A stretch of DNA of 64,000 bases from a virus. Numbering within the stretch: the stretch's first letter is position 1; each line of letters starts with the position of its first letter. Below the pieces are notes generated by a model, which did not search any database, had not been told where the DNA came from, and saw only the letters and a program-made list of their open reading frames with translations. The stretch spans positions 1 to 64,000 of IMG/VR virus record IMGVR_UViG_3300005613_004097; one strand, written 5' to 3'. This document shows, in pieces, positions 41,277 to 49,313 of the stretch. A program made the position numbers and the translations under genes.

Positions 41277-41630
41277 ATGTTGTAGATTAAATCAAAATTT
41301 TCAGAAACAAAACTAGTCACCATCACCCGAAATGACTTTAAAAACTTTGGGTACACACTTCCACAGACTGCTCACACAATTGCAGACTTCGCTTATGAAT
41401 ATCCCCATGAATTCAAATCATGGAAAGAAACATCCAACTCTATTATATGTTTGGGATGTAATTCACAAGAAGAACTAATTAAACTTTATAACAAATTTTC
41501 CCAACTGACACCAACTATCAAGTTTTTTGAACCTGATGTTGATGAATTCACATCTATTTGCCTTCTTGGCACTCCTGATGTGAGAAGAAAGCTTGCACAT
41601 TTACCTTTACTTAAACCAAAAAATAATTAA
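41277..41630 (+). CDS. peptidyl-tRNA hydrolase 2-like protein with in-frame TAG at codon 3
   Basis: The frame reads ATG TTG TAG ATT AAA and then 114 uninterrupted codons to TAA. The product after TAG contains VTITRNDFKNFGYTLPQTAH, a segment FKSWKETSNSIICLG and FEPDVDEFTSICLL, ending in LAHLPLLK, which matches Bacteroidetes PTH2-type domains (release of peptides from tRNA). No other ATG, GTG or TTG start is available before the conserved domain, and the ATG has the same A-rich leader as neighbouring genes. Hence TAG is probably read through, or translation starts at the ATT. If neither occurs it is a pseudogene, but the rest is intact. Confidence 0.6.
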
Positions 41631-41634
41631 AATC

Positions 41635-42117
41635 ATGAAAGAACTAGAAAAACTAAAAAAACTGAATCAGAAACTGGAAAAACTCCAAGATAAGATATGT
41701 CTTGTTCAGAAGAATCTAAATAATGTCCTGATGCCTAAAATCGAATTGATGAGAAAAATACAATTGGACATATTTGAGAAAAACAACAAATCAGGTAAGA
41801 TAAGTTTACCTTTTGGATATGTATTCAATTCCAAACCAAGTCATATTAGACATATTCCCGATAATATAGATGACTTTGAGATAAAAAGTGATATGACAAT
41901 ACTTCATGGGAAAAAATATTTCAGTGGTTGTGGAGATGAACATGTTTCTATTAAAATACCAACTGAATATTTGGAAATGTCACTTGATGGAATCAAAGAA
42001 GATTATACAAAACGATTCCAATCAGAAGTTGATAGTATAGTTAAAGAAGAAGAAGATAAAATACTTGAAAGAAAAAAACAAGAATTTGAAAGGTTGAAAA
42101 AAGAACTTGAAAAATAA
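41635..42117 (+). CDS. coiled-coil hypothetical protein
   Basis: 160 residues from the ATG at 41635. Residues 1-55 form a Leu/Lys coiled coil, residues 60-120 a beta-rich segment (FSGCGDEHVSIKIP) and 125-160 another charged helix. Five bases after the PTH2-like stop. No family recognised. Confidence 0.7.
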   Translation: MKELEKLKKLNQKLEKLQDKICLVQKNLNNVLMPKIELMRKIQLDIFEKNNKSGKISLPFGYVFNSKPSHIRHIPDNIDDFEIKSDMTILHGKKYFSGCGDEHVSIKIPTEYLEMSLDGIKEDYTKRFQSEVDSIVKEEEDKILERKKQEFERLKKELEK

Positions 42118-42171
42118 AAAGAGATGAAAGAATATTAAGACTGAATATCAAAATAAAAAATAAATCAAATT

Positions 42172-42771
42172 ATGAAAGACACATAGATTACAAAACAAGA
42201 ACTAATTGAAAAAATGAAAAGTTGTGAACAGACAAAAGGACAATCTGTTCTACAACACGGTGAATCTGTTAGAGATCACCTATTTGATATTATCAACCAC
42301 CTAAGAAATAATGATCCACTAAAATATAAGTGGAAATTACCAGATTGGTTATATGATAATAAAAATAAAATCATCTCATCTTTACCAGATGATGAAACAT
42401 TAATCCTCTACACAACATTCCACGATTGTGGAAAACCTTTCTGTATTCATATAGACGAAATGGGAAGAAAGCATTTTCCTGATCACGCTAAAATGTCTTA
42501 TCAGATATTCAATAAAGTATTTGATAACGAAGTAGCAGCGCACCTTATTCTTCATGATATGGATATACACACTTTGAAATCAAAGGATGTTGAAGAATTT
42601 TCAAAATTACCTTATTACTTGACATTATTGTTGACAGGACTTGCTGAAATTCATTCGAATTGTAAAATGTTCGGTGGTTTTGAAAGCACATCATTTAAGA
42701 TAAAATTCAAATCAATAAATCAAAGAGGTAAGCAACTATTTAAATTAATAAAAAACAATAAATCATTATGA
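42172..42771 (+). CDS. HD-domain phosphohydrolase-like protein with in-frame TAG at codon 5
   Basis: ATG AAA GAC ACA TAG ATT ACA AAA precedes a long open frame; the next ATG is at 42214. The codons between TAG and 42214 (ITKQELIEKMKSC) resemble the start of the gene at 43092 (MTTKELIKMLQ), which suggests that they are translated. HD motifs: LQHGESVRDHL, FHDCGKP (metal-binding His-Asp), FPDHAKMS and LILHDMDIH. The fold hydrolyses nucleotides or phosphodiesters; substrate unknown. The stop overlaps the next start (ATGA). Without readthrough a shortened protein from 42214 is possible. Confidence 0.65.
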
Positions 42772-43088
42772 AGGAAATATTAGATAAAAAATTCTATCAG
42801 GAAATCAAAAGAGGTGGATCAAAAATTAGAGATCCTATCAAAAAGGATTATGAAATGTTAAAATTACAATTGGTAAATCTAAATTTCAAGGATACTGCCA
42901 TAGACATTTTATCGGATGGAATTAAAATAACACTACTATTCGATAAAGATAGAATCTTGATGGTAACCAAAAAGGAAAAAATAATAATTACTTTCTTCAT
43001 AAAGAAAAAACTTATATGGGGAAATGAAATCAATGATTTAAATGATTTCATTATAAAATTCAATCAATACTTAAAAAATAAAAATTAA
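42768..43088 (+). CDS. hypothetical protein
   Basis: 106 residues, basic, with a hydrophobic beta-rich middle (IIITFFIKKKLIWG). Coupled to the HD gene by ATGA. No family recognised. Confidence 0.65.
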   Translation: MKEILDKKFYQEIKRGGSKIRDPIKKDYEMLKLQLVNLNFKDTAIDILSDGIKITLLFDKDRILMVTKKEKIIITFFIKKKLIWGNEINDLNDFIIKFNQYLKNKN

Positions 43089-43091
43089 ATC

Positions 43092-43718
43092 ATGACTACA
43101 AAAGAATTAATTAAAATGTTACAAGATGCAGATCCAACAGGAGAATCGCATGTTAGAATGTCAGGAGGAATTCCCTATCTGGCAGAACCAAAACCAGGAT
43201 ATTGGGATGGTCCTTACTCATATTTGGATGAGGATGGGAATTGGGTTGAATCAAGTAAAGGAACAAAAATAGATATTTGGACAATGGATATCTGTGATTT
43301 TGTTGAAAGACAACTTGATATCAATGAAGATTGTGACTTCGAAACAATAAAAGAAAAGATAAAATTTGAACTGGTTGGCACAAAAGAAAACAACCAAAAA
43401 TACACAATTGATCCACTTTTGAAAAAAGCAAAGGAAGCATTCGATGAGACAAATCGAATCGAAAATGAAGTTTATCAGAGATCTTTGGAAGATATGATTG
43501 AAAATGCCAAGAAAGGATGGACTTGGTTTCAAGACAAAAAGATAGACTCTGATGATCCTTCTATGCACTATTATTACACTTGGAAAATATATGATGAAAA
43601 TAACGAAGAGCAGGGATCTTGTGTCAACAATACACAATCAATTCAAAAATCAGGACTTTGGGAAAAAGTTGATAATGGTGTAAAAACAGGTTATTATCAA
43701 TGGATATTTAAAAATTAA
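43092..43718 (+). CDS. hypothetical protein
   Basis: 208 residues starting MTTKELIKMLQDADPTGESH, a start seen in many phage proteins of unknown function. A long helical segment around 115-155 is followed by an aromatic C-terminus (YYYTWKIYDE, YYQWIF). Codon use is more A-rich than in the replication operon, as for the whole 41-45 kb group. Confidence 0.65.
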   Translation: MTTKELIKMLQDADPTGESHVRMSGGIPYLAEPKPGYWDGPYSYLDEDGNWVESSKGTKIDIWTMDICDFVERQLDINEDCDFETIKEKIKFELVGTKENNQKYTIDPLLKKAKEAFDETNRIENEVYQRSLEDMIENAKKGWTWFQDKKIDSDDPSMHYYYTWKIYDENNEEQGSCVNNTQSIQKSGLWEKVDNGVKTGYYQWIFKN

Positions 43719-43739
43719 CAAAAAATAAAATAAAAAATC

Positions 43740-44045
43740 ATGGAAAAATTTAAAAAACAAGTATTGGAATATCTTACAAAAGTAAGTGAACATCTTTACC
43801 AAGATGAATCAGGAAATTATATGAAAATCATAGTTGATGGTGAAAAAGTTAAACTATTGAAGAAAATAAGAGGTAAATATGAATTGAGAAATTATAATTA
43901 CGAATCAACTGCAAATGCTAAATGTGTTATATCACACGACTTATTTCTAATACCGAGATATAGAGGTGTTAAATACCACTCTGTTCGACAAAATAAATGG
44001 AGAAAATCAGAGATTGAAAATATATTAACATCAATTAATATATAA
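43740..44045 (+). CDS. small basic hypothetical protein
   Basis: 101 residues, basic, beginning MEKFKKQVLEYLTKVSEHLY. No motif recognised. Same A-rich leader before the ATG as the other genes of this accessory operon. Confidence 0.65.
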   Translation: MEKFKKQVLEYLTKVSEHLYQDESGNYMKIIVDGEKVKLLKKIRGKYELRNYNYESTANAKCVISHDLFLIPRYRGVKYHSVRQNKWRKSEIENILTSINI

Positions 44046-44048
44046 TGT

Positions 44049-45110
44049 GTGAAATATCTTATCAATTATCAATTATTTGAATTCAACAGAAAAGACAAAC
44101 AAGAAATGCAATCCAGTGGAATGAATCAACATTTCACGATTGCATTTGAGTTTGAATTGGAATGTGATGATGAGAATCTTATTATTCCTGAGAAAATAGA
44201 ATCCTTGATAGATGATGTCAAGCAAGATACAATTGATGAGCTCGAAGAAAATCAAATAGATTATGATGTTGATTTCATAGATAAAGTACTTTCAACTTAT
44301 GATCCGGAATTAGGATTTGCTCCAGTATCACACTCAAATGATGAAGTTGATAATCTTATAGTTGATATAATTCATAAGGTAATGGCTGAAAGATTAAAGA
44401 GTTGGTTCGATGATGAAAATGGTCCTGAGATAGATTATGCCAAAGAAATGGTAAAAAAACATCTTCCTGAATTTTATAACAAATGGAATAATGAACTCAA
44501 ATATGAATTTGATACATCTTTATTGAGTGGTGTTGAATTTTCAAATAAAAAATGGGTAACAGGATTAGATGAGGGTATCCAAATGCTAGAAGACTTTTTT
44601 AATGATTTCGAAAAACAAAGTTATTGGAAAATGAACCAACGAACATCAATTCACATAAATATTGGAATTGACAAAGAAGTAAAATGGAATCTTGTCAAAG
44701 GAGTTGTTATGTTAAAGGATTTCAAAGATGATATACCTTTTGTTTTCAAGGGAATTGAATCAAGACAGGAAAGTTCATTCACCAGATCACTTTATGAAAT
44801 AGTTGAAGAAACTTTAAAAGAAACAGATTTTGAAAAGTTCAATAAAGAAGAGATAGAAGATTATCTTAACGCAAAGTTAAAACAAAGTTTTGAGATACAA
44901 GGATCAAAGTCATTTGCTTTCAACTTGGAACAGATAATGAAAAATAATTATTGTGAATTCAGATATGTTGGTGGAAAAGTTAAAAAAGATGTTGTTATTG
45001 ATAAATTAGTTTATTTTTGTTATATTGTTTTTCTTATGACATCTGATTGGAAGGAGAAAGATTATATAAAGAAACTTTACAAGATTTATACCCGATCAGG
45101 TATGAATTGA
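44049..45110 (+). CDS. amidoligase-like protein with capsid-targeting-like N-terminus (GTG start)
   Basis: 353 residues from a GTG at 44049 (MKYLINYQLFEFNRK). HFTIAFEFELE near residues 28-38, SGVEFSNKKWV and QRTSIHINIGID near 165-195, and the final YCEFRYVGGK near 315 recall the putative amidoligase family (glutamine-synthetase-like fold), with Glu and His residues for metal and ATP. Such enzymes form amide bonds on peptides or cell walls. The similarity is suggestive only. A tandem dyad repeat overlaps its end. Confidence 0.55.
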   Translation: MKYLINYQLFEFNRKDKQEMQSSGMNQHFTIAFEFELECDDENLIIPEKIESLIDDVKQDTIDELEENQIDYDVDFIDKVLSTYDPELGFAPVSHSNDEVDNLIVDIIHKVMAERLKSWFDDENGPEIDYAKEMVKKHLPEFYNKWNNELKYEFDTSLLSGVEFSNKKWVTGLDEGIQMLEDFFNDFEKQSYWKMNQRTSIHINIGIDKEVKWNLVKGVVMLKDFKDDIPFVFKGIESRQESSFTRSLYEIVEETLKETDFEKFNKEEIEDYLNAKLKQSFEIQGSKSFAFNLEQIMKNNYCEFRYVGGKVKKDVVIDKLVYFCYIVFLMTSDWKEKDYIKKLYKIYTRSGMN

Positions 45111-45160
45111 CTGAATTTTTGATTTTTATACCCTATCAGGTATATTTTCAATGAATTTTT
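45083..45160 (+). repeat. two tandem 38-40-bp repeats with TATACC...GGTATA dyads
   Basis: Copy one (45083-45120) and copy two (45121-45160) share GATTT(A/T)TATACCC(G/T)ATCAGGTAT and end with TGAATTTTT. Each contains an inverted repeat ATACC/GGTAT. They lie between the amidoligase-like gene and the CAP gene and look like paired protein-binding sites. Confidence 0.6.
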
Positions 45161-45195
45161 GTTTTATTCAACTTTAATCCTTATATTGTTTCACT

Positions 45196-45702
45196 ATGAG
45201 ATACATCATCACACTAATCTTAATAATCACTACTTTTCTATCCTATTCACAGACAAAACTAGATAGTTTAATTCTAAATGAAATCAACGATTACAGATTA
45301 TCTAAGGGTATTGGAAGAGTTGATTTTGATACAATTGCTTTTAAATGTTCTTCAGTTCAATCAAATACTATGTCAGTGAAAGGATATATTGGTCATAACA
45401 ACTATGGCGAATTCAAAACACTATCTGATAGATTCAAATTCTTCGGTGGTGACATAAGAAATTATAAAATAGCTGAGGTTTGTAACTTTATTTCTATAAA
45501 TGCTAAAAACGATAGTGTGTATCTAAAAAAAATAGCGATAAAAGTTGTAAATTCCTGGGCAAATAGTGAAGAACATAATAAAATATTACTTGATATCAAA
45601 TATAATTTTGTTGGAGTGAGTAGTAAAGCTTTCAAGAACAAAACAGGGTTGAAAAACTTCACACACTATCAGGTATATTCTACTGCGGTTTTTGTAAAAT
45701 AG
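45196..45702 (+). CDS. secreted CAP/SCP-domain protein
   Basis: 168 residues with a signal peptide (MRYIITLILIITTFLSYSQ, cleavage about residue 19). The mature part has LNEINDYRLSKGIGRVDFD, SSVQSNTMSVKGYIGHNNYG and SWANSEEHNKILL, the helix-histidine-serine layout of CAP/SCP domains. Should be exported to the periplasm or surface. CAP proteins in bacteria bind lipids or have unknown roles; a phage copy may affect the envelope or other phages. Its promoter resembles TAnnTTTG imperfectly. Stop is TAG. Confidence 0.75.
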   Translation: MRYIITLILIITTFLSYSQTKLDSLILNEINDYRLSKGIGRVDFDTIAFKCSSVQSNTMSVKGYIGHNNYGEFKTLSDRFKFFGGDIRNYKIAEVCNFISINAKNDSVYLKKIAIKVVNSWANSEEHNKILLDIKYNFVGVSSKAFKNKTGLKNFTHYQVYSTAVFVK

Positions 45703-45725
45703 TATGGACTTTTAATATATACTTT

Positions 45726-45812
45726 ATGAAGTATTTAAAACGATATCAGGTTCATAACATTAATGAAACTATCATTTCTGAAAAGAATGAGGGATGTGGA
45801 AATAGTTTTTGA
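45726..45812 (+). pseudogene. short remnant of a gene with the capsid-targeting-like N-terminus
   Basis: A 28-residue frame MKYLKRYQVHNINETIISEK ending at TGA, preceded by AATATATA. The shared N-terminal motif is intact, but there is almost nothing behind it. In the +1 frame, codons continue to KDYLKES at 45837, so one base change may have split a slightly longer gene. It could also be a genuine small peptide. Confidence 0.4.
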
Positions 45813-45834
45813 TCCAAAAGATTACTTGAAAGAA

Positions 45835-46269
45835 TCATAGATATCCAACGAATGCCTTGATCTGATTCAAACCACACCTTTCAAGAGCATTTGCACGATG
45901 TATTCCATCAATTATCGTAAGATCACTGAATCCTTCATCTTCACCGACAACAATGATAGGATAATCATTATGCTGTTTGTAATACTCAACGAAATCTTCT
46001 ATCTTTCCCTCATCGAGTGAGTATTCATCAAGATCGATCTTATTGATATTGATCATTTCATATTTGAAATGATCATATTTTTCTATTCTTTCATCAAAAT
46101 CAGTATCATCATATCCTTCATCCCCGAAAATTGATTCGTGAAAACTTGACACCATCTCCATGACCTCATACTTTGGAACGATATCACCTAGCTTTCTCTT
46201 TGAATCGTCTTTCATCCAATCAAGTTTCCATTTTGCAACCGATTCATTGAAGCTCATTATGTGTTTCAT
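45835..46269 (-). CDS. ParB/sulfiredoxin-like protein with capsid-targeting-like N-terminus
   Basis: 144 residues starting MKHIMSFNESVAKWK. The C-terminal third has YPIIVVGEDEGFSDLTIIDG followed by IHRANAL, giving the DGxHR motif of ParB-like domains (here DGIHR). Middle part is acidic and helical. Its start overlaps the stop of the 2H gene (ATGA). Second protein of this type next to the one at 18946-19335; sequence outside the motif differs. Confidence 0.7.
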   Translation of the reverse strand: MKHIMSFNESVAKWKLDWMKDDSKRKLGDIVPKYEVMEMVSSFHESIFGDEGYDDTDFDERIEKYDHFKYEMININKIDLDEYSLDEGKIEDFVEYYKQHNDYPIIVVGEDEGFSDLTIIDGIHRANALERCGLNQIKAFVGYL

Positions 46270-46799
46270 ATCTTATTTTTTATTTTTTCTCCATTTGTCT
46301 TTGAGTAAACAAATTCAGTAGGTTTCACTTGAATTGAAACACCTTTGAGTAGTTCAATGTATTTATCCGAAGTTCCTGGTAAAAGGTAAGCAATTGTGCA
46401 GTGTGGGTGGTAATCGGGGAAATCAGTTGTGTGTGGTAATTTTCTCAATTTTTCATTTGATTCATATAGCCAATCTGACTTTACATCAAATTTCAGAACA
46501 TCATACATTTCATTTGAGAATTTAGATATATTGTGTAGTGTGATCTCTGTGATATCGCTATCAGGTATCTGATTTTCTATAACCTCATCGTCATTTACAT
46601 CTGAGTGCAATCCGAAAAGTAGTGTGACATGTGGTTCAGTTTCAAGTCCGTATGTTGGGTCATTCGGATCCTCATAGATATCTTTCTCGTCAATTACTTT
46701 GTGTATAACTTCACTGAACGGTAGTTCAAAATATATCATGGAACATCCATACTCATTCTTGTGACTTTCATTTATTTCTCGGAACTTCATTATCTTCAT
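46266..46799 (-). CDS. 2H phosphoesterase (2'-5' RNA ligase-like) with capsid-targeting-like N-terminus
   Basis: 177 residues starting MKIMKFREINESHKN. Two HxT motifs, EPHVTLLFGL (His57, Thr59) and HPHCTIAYLL (His133, Thr135), define the 2H fold and are at the size expected for a minimal 2'-5' RNA ligase/cyclic phosphodiesterase. Possible substrates are 2',3'-cyclic RNA ends or cyclic-oligonucleotide defence signals. The late-type element TATATATTA (read on the plus strand) is directly upstream, and the N-terminal motif suggests delivery with the DNA. Confidence 0.78.
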   Translation of the reverse strand: MKIMKFREINESHKNEYGCSMIYFELPFSEVIHKVIDEKDIYEDPNDPTYGLETEPHVTLLFGLHSDVNDDEVIENQIPDSDITEITLHNISKFSNEMYDVLKFDVKSDWLYESNEKLRKLPHTTDFPDYHPHCTIAYLLPGTSDKYIELLKGVSIQVKPTEFVYSKTNGEKIKNKI

Positions 46800-46805
46800 A
46801 TCTAT

Positions 46806-46814
46806 TATATATTA
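46806..46814 (-). promoter_or_regulatory. putative late promoter TAATATATA
   Basis: Minus strand TAATATATA seven bases upstream of the 2H start at 46799. Confidence 0.45.
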
Positions 46815-46820
46815 TTTTCA

Positions 46821-46828
46821 TATATTTG
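46821..46828 (+). promoter_or_regulatory. Bacteroidetes-type -7 box (TATATTTG)
   Basis: TATATTTG six bases before the ATG at 46834; the two promoter classes are thus arranged back to back here, one for each strand. Confidence 0.55.
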
Positions 46829-46833
46829 TGATC

Positions 46834-47169
46834 ATGAAATTCTTGATTTTCATTTCTGTTGTTATTTTCACACTCATAATCAGAGAAATGGTGATCCAGT
46901 TCATTGCACATTACAAAGATTATAAAGAACATAAGAAAAAGCTTTCCGATTTCAATCTATTCATCGAGAAATACACGGAATATGCAAAATCCATAAAAGA
47001 TCCATATACTAGCACATTGATGTTACAGGACATGTCACAGTTGATCGTCAAGTTCGATTATGATCAAATAGATGAGATGGCTGAGATATTGGATAAAAAG
47101 TATCAGAATTATGTTCCTGATTTGAAAAAAAATATAAGAAAGAAAAAACTAAATCAGATTTTTCAATAA
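46834..47169 (+). CDS. small membrane-anchored protein
   Basis: 111 residues from the ATG at 46834. Hydrophobic segment MKFLIFISVVIFTLII at 1-17 is a membrane anchor, followed by a helical, charged cytoplasmic or periplasmic domain. No family recognised. Host-type promoter predicts early expression. Confidence 0.65.
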   Translation: MKFLIFISVVIFTLIIREMVIQFIAHYKDYKEHKKKLSDFNLFIEKYTEYAKSIKDPYTSTLMLQDMSQLIVKFDYDQIDEMAEILDKKYQNYVPDLKKNIRKKKLNQIFQ

Positions 47170-47198
47170 AAATTATATGGGATTATATGTGTTGGTGT

Positions 47199-47660
47199 TC
47201 AGATAACCTTTTTCAATCTTGTTATCAATTTTCTCATTTTAGGTTCCATTTTAGAGTATGCCTGATCAAGAGTGAAGAATTTTGATTTTTCAATTTCTTT
47301 TCTATCAAAGTTCTTTTTCTTGATATTCCATCCATCTAACAGATTTTCAATATCTGATTTCTCAACTCTTATAATGTAAGCTTTAAGATTTTTTTCGAAT
47401 CCTCCTTTTTTATATTTCAATTCAATCAAATCTTTTGGTTCTTTGCTGCTTAGAGTAATGCCGGTCTCTTCTTTGAGCTCTTTAAGAGCTGATCGGTAAG
47501 TATCTCCTTCGATGTGTCCTTTTGGTATTGACCAACGATTTCTGAATTTTCTGAACTTTCTTGGATTCACTAAGAGTATTCTATCCTCACACAGTAGGAT
47601 GATGCCCGAAAGATCATGCACTTTCTTCCTTTTCGATTCAAAATATCTCAAATATCTCAT
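47199..47660 (-). CDS. NUDIX hydrolase with capsid-targeting-like N-terminus
   Basis: 153 residues from the ATG at 47660 (MRYLRYFESKRKK); an ATG two codons upstream is possible. The Nudix box is PKGHIEGDTYRSALKEL followed by KEETGITL (about residues 48-70): the core E-E-x-G is intact but the first Glu of the box is Thr and the Arg is Lys. NUDIX enzymes cleave nucleoside diphosphates linked to other groups; RNA cap, NADH, ADP-ribose or dNTP substrates are possible. Late-type promoter upstream, shared divergently with 47695. Confidence 0.85.
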   Translation of the reverse strand: MRYLRYFESKRKKVHDLSGIILLCEDRILLVNPRKFRKFRNRWSIPKGHIEGDTYRSALKELKEETGITLSSKEPKDLIELKYKKGGFEKNLKAYIIRVEKSDIENLLDGWNIKKKNFDRKEIEKSKFFTLDQAYSKMEPKMRKLITRLKKVI

Positions 47661-47665
47661 ATTCA

Positions 47666-47687
47666 TATATATTAAAAATAATATATA
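47666..47687. promoter_or_regulatory. divergent late-type promoter pair
   Basis: TATATATTAA at 47666-47675 (minus strand TTAATATATA) serves the NUDIX gene, and TAATATATA at 47679-47687 serves the rightward gene at 47695. Both genes have the shared N-terminal motif. Confidence 0.5.
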
Positions 47688-47694
47688 ACATATT

Positions 47695-49137
47695 ATGAAG
47701 AAACTTTTAAATTATTTCCAATTCATATCTGAGAGAAAATCAGACGATTCAAAGGTCAATTTAGAACAGGATCAGATCGAGGATATATTTCAAATGCTCC
47801 AAGATGATGATTACGAAGTAAGTTTAGAAGAACATCATATAAGTAAATCAGATGTTGATGAGATAGTCAGGGATGGTGAGTTGGACGCAGATGCTGGTGA
47901 AAGAATATTCACTGACAGAGATTATTATGATGTATATTCAATAAATATCAGATCAGGCAAATTTGACAATATAGAATCAGACATAACGGATGAATATACC
48001 ATTGCAATGGATGTTATCAAGTCGATGGGATTCACTGTACTGGATCCACAAGGTGTGGATAAGGATCCACAATTGGAAATGTTCAAGAATCTGTCAGAAA
48101 GATGGTCATACAAAGATGTGTATCTGATAGATGGAAAGATTCACCTTTTCAAAGCAGTTACCGGAAGATCAATACAAGAAGTTTTGGATTCAGAAGTTGA
48201 AAAAGGCGAGATGCTTGATGCAGATGTTCAGGATATCACTATTTATATTTCTGATATGAAACCTCATAGATGGACATCAAAGGAACTTGCAGAAGAATTC
48301 AATTGGCATTATGATGGTGTTATCGAGGAGATGCAATATAACGGTAAACCCCTAAAAGATGTGATATATTTCGATATTAACCGGGAAGATCTAAGTGATA
48401 TTGTAATGAGTAGTAATTCATGGGGTAAAGAATATCTTGAATGGGATGGTTTGGATAAATTATATGACAATCATCTTGATAATGATTATATGCCGGATAT
48501 CAGGTCAATGTTCTTGTATTCTCTTGATGATGAGAATGCAAAAATGTTGGTTAAATGTGTCATAATGGAACATGGTGGTCCAAAAGAATTGATAGAAGAA
48601 TATGATATTGATACTGAAGCTGAGACAATGGATGAGCTAATAGAATTCCTTCTTGGTGAGAGATATTATGAGAATTTAGAATCAATAGATTCTGAGATAA
48701 TAGATGAGATAGGAAGAATCATAGAGGGTCACGAGAGGAATGCCCATGTAAATGAAATATATCAAGAAATTGAAAATGAATTTGATAAACTTTTGGATTC
48801 ACAGGGTGTTGAATATATTAAAAAATTCAGAGCAACTGATACACACATATCTTACACAAGAACCTATGATGGTAAATCAAAAAGACAGGAAATAGAATAT
48901 GAAACATGGATGTATCGGATAATATATGAGGATAGGTATTTTGACGATTCACATAGTAGTATGAAAGATATGGAAGGTTGGTCACTCAGTGAGATATTCA
49001 ATGAATATTACAGTGATAATTATCTAAGTGGGGATATATCCATTCGTGATGTTTATGGTGGTGATGTCGATAAAAAGGAAATGAACAGTGTGATCAGAGC
49101 TGAGTTAATTTCATATATCGAAAGAAATTCAAAGTGA
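47695..49137 (+). CDS. acidic hypothetical protein with capsid-targeting-like N-terminus
   Basis: 480 residues starting MKKLLNYFQFISERKSDD, then extremely acidic throughout (for example DELIEFLLGERYYENLESID). Acidity and length are consistent with a DNA-mimic or with a soluble internal head protein; no domain recognised. Late-type promoter upstream. Confidence 0.7.
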   Translation: MKKLLNYFQFISERKSDDSKVNLEQDQIEDIFQMLQDDDYEVSLEEHHISKSDVDEIVRDGELDADAGERIFTDRDYYDVYSINIRSGKFDNIESDITDEYTIAMDVIKSMGFTVLDPQGVDKDPQLEMFKNLSERWSYKDVYLIDGKIHLFKAVTGRSIQEVLDSEVEKGEMLDADVQDITIYISDMKPHRWTSKELAEEFNWHYDGVIEEMQYNGKPLKDVIYFDINREDLSDIVMSSNSWGKEYLEWDGLDKLYDNHLDNDYMPDIRSMFLYSLDDENAKMLVKCVIMEHGGPKELIEEYDIDTEAETMDELIEFLLGERYYENLESIDSEIIDEIGRIIEGHERNAHVNEIYQEIENEFDKLLDSQGVEYIKKFRATDTHISYTRTYDGKSKRQEIEYETWMYRIIYEDRYFDDSHSSMKDMEGWSLSEIFNEYYSDNYLSGDISIRDVYGGDVDKKEMNSVIRAELISYIERNSK

Positions 49138-49311
49138 TAGTCTTGCAGCTTCGTATTGTTTATCGGTTAGAACTTTATAACTTTTGTTTCCAACCGTGAC
49201 CTTCTCACACCATTTTGATCTGAGTTGTTTCTGTAAAGAAAGTAAAAACTGGTTGTCACCATCATACTTTCTCAATTGTTTGTTCAGTTCGAGTTTTTCG
49301 TTTATTTCCAT
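49129..49311 (-). CDS. small hypothetical protein
   Basis: 60 residues, basic and helical; NQFLLSLQKQLRSKWCEKV followed by VLTDKQYEAARLSL. Two bases after the next gene's stop, so likely co-transcribed with it. No family recognised. Confidence 0.6.
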   Translation of the reverse strand: MEINEKLELNKQLRKYDGDNQFLLSLQKQLRSKWCEKVTVGNKSYKVLTDKQYEAARLSL

Positions 49312-49313
49312 TT

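Noticed and set aside
46791-46799. Start of the 2H protein at the internal ATG (46790)
   Set aside because: Both starts keep the FREINES motif; the upstream ATG is closer to the TATATA element at the usual distance, so it was kept.
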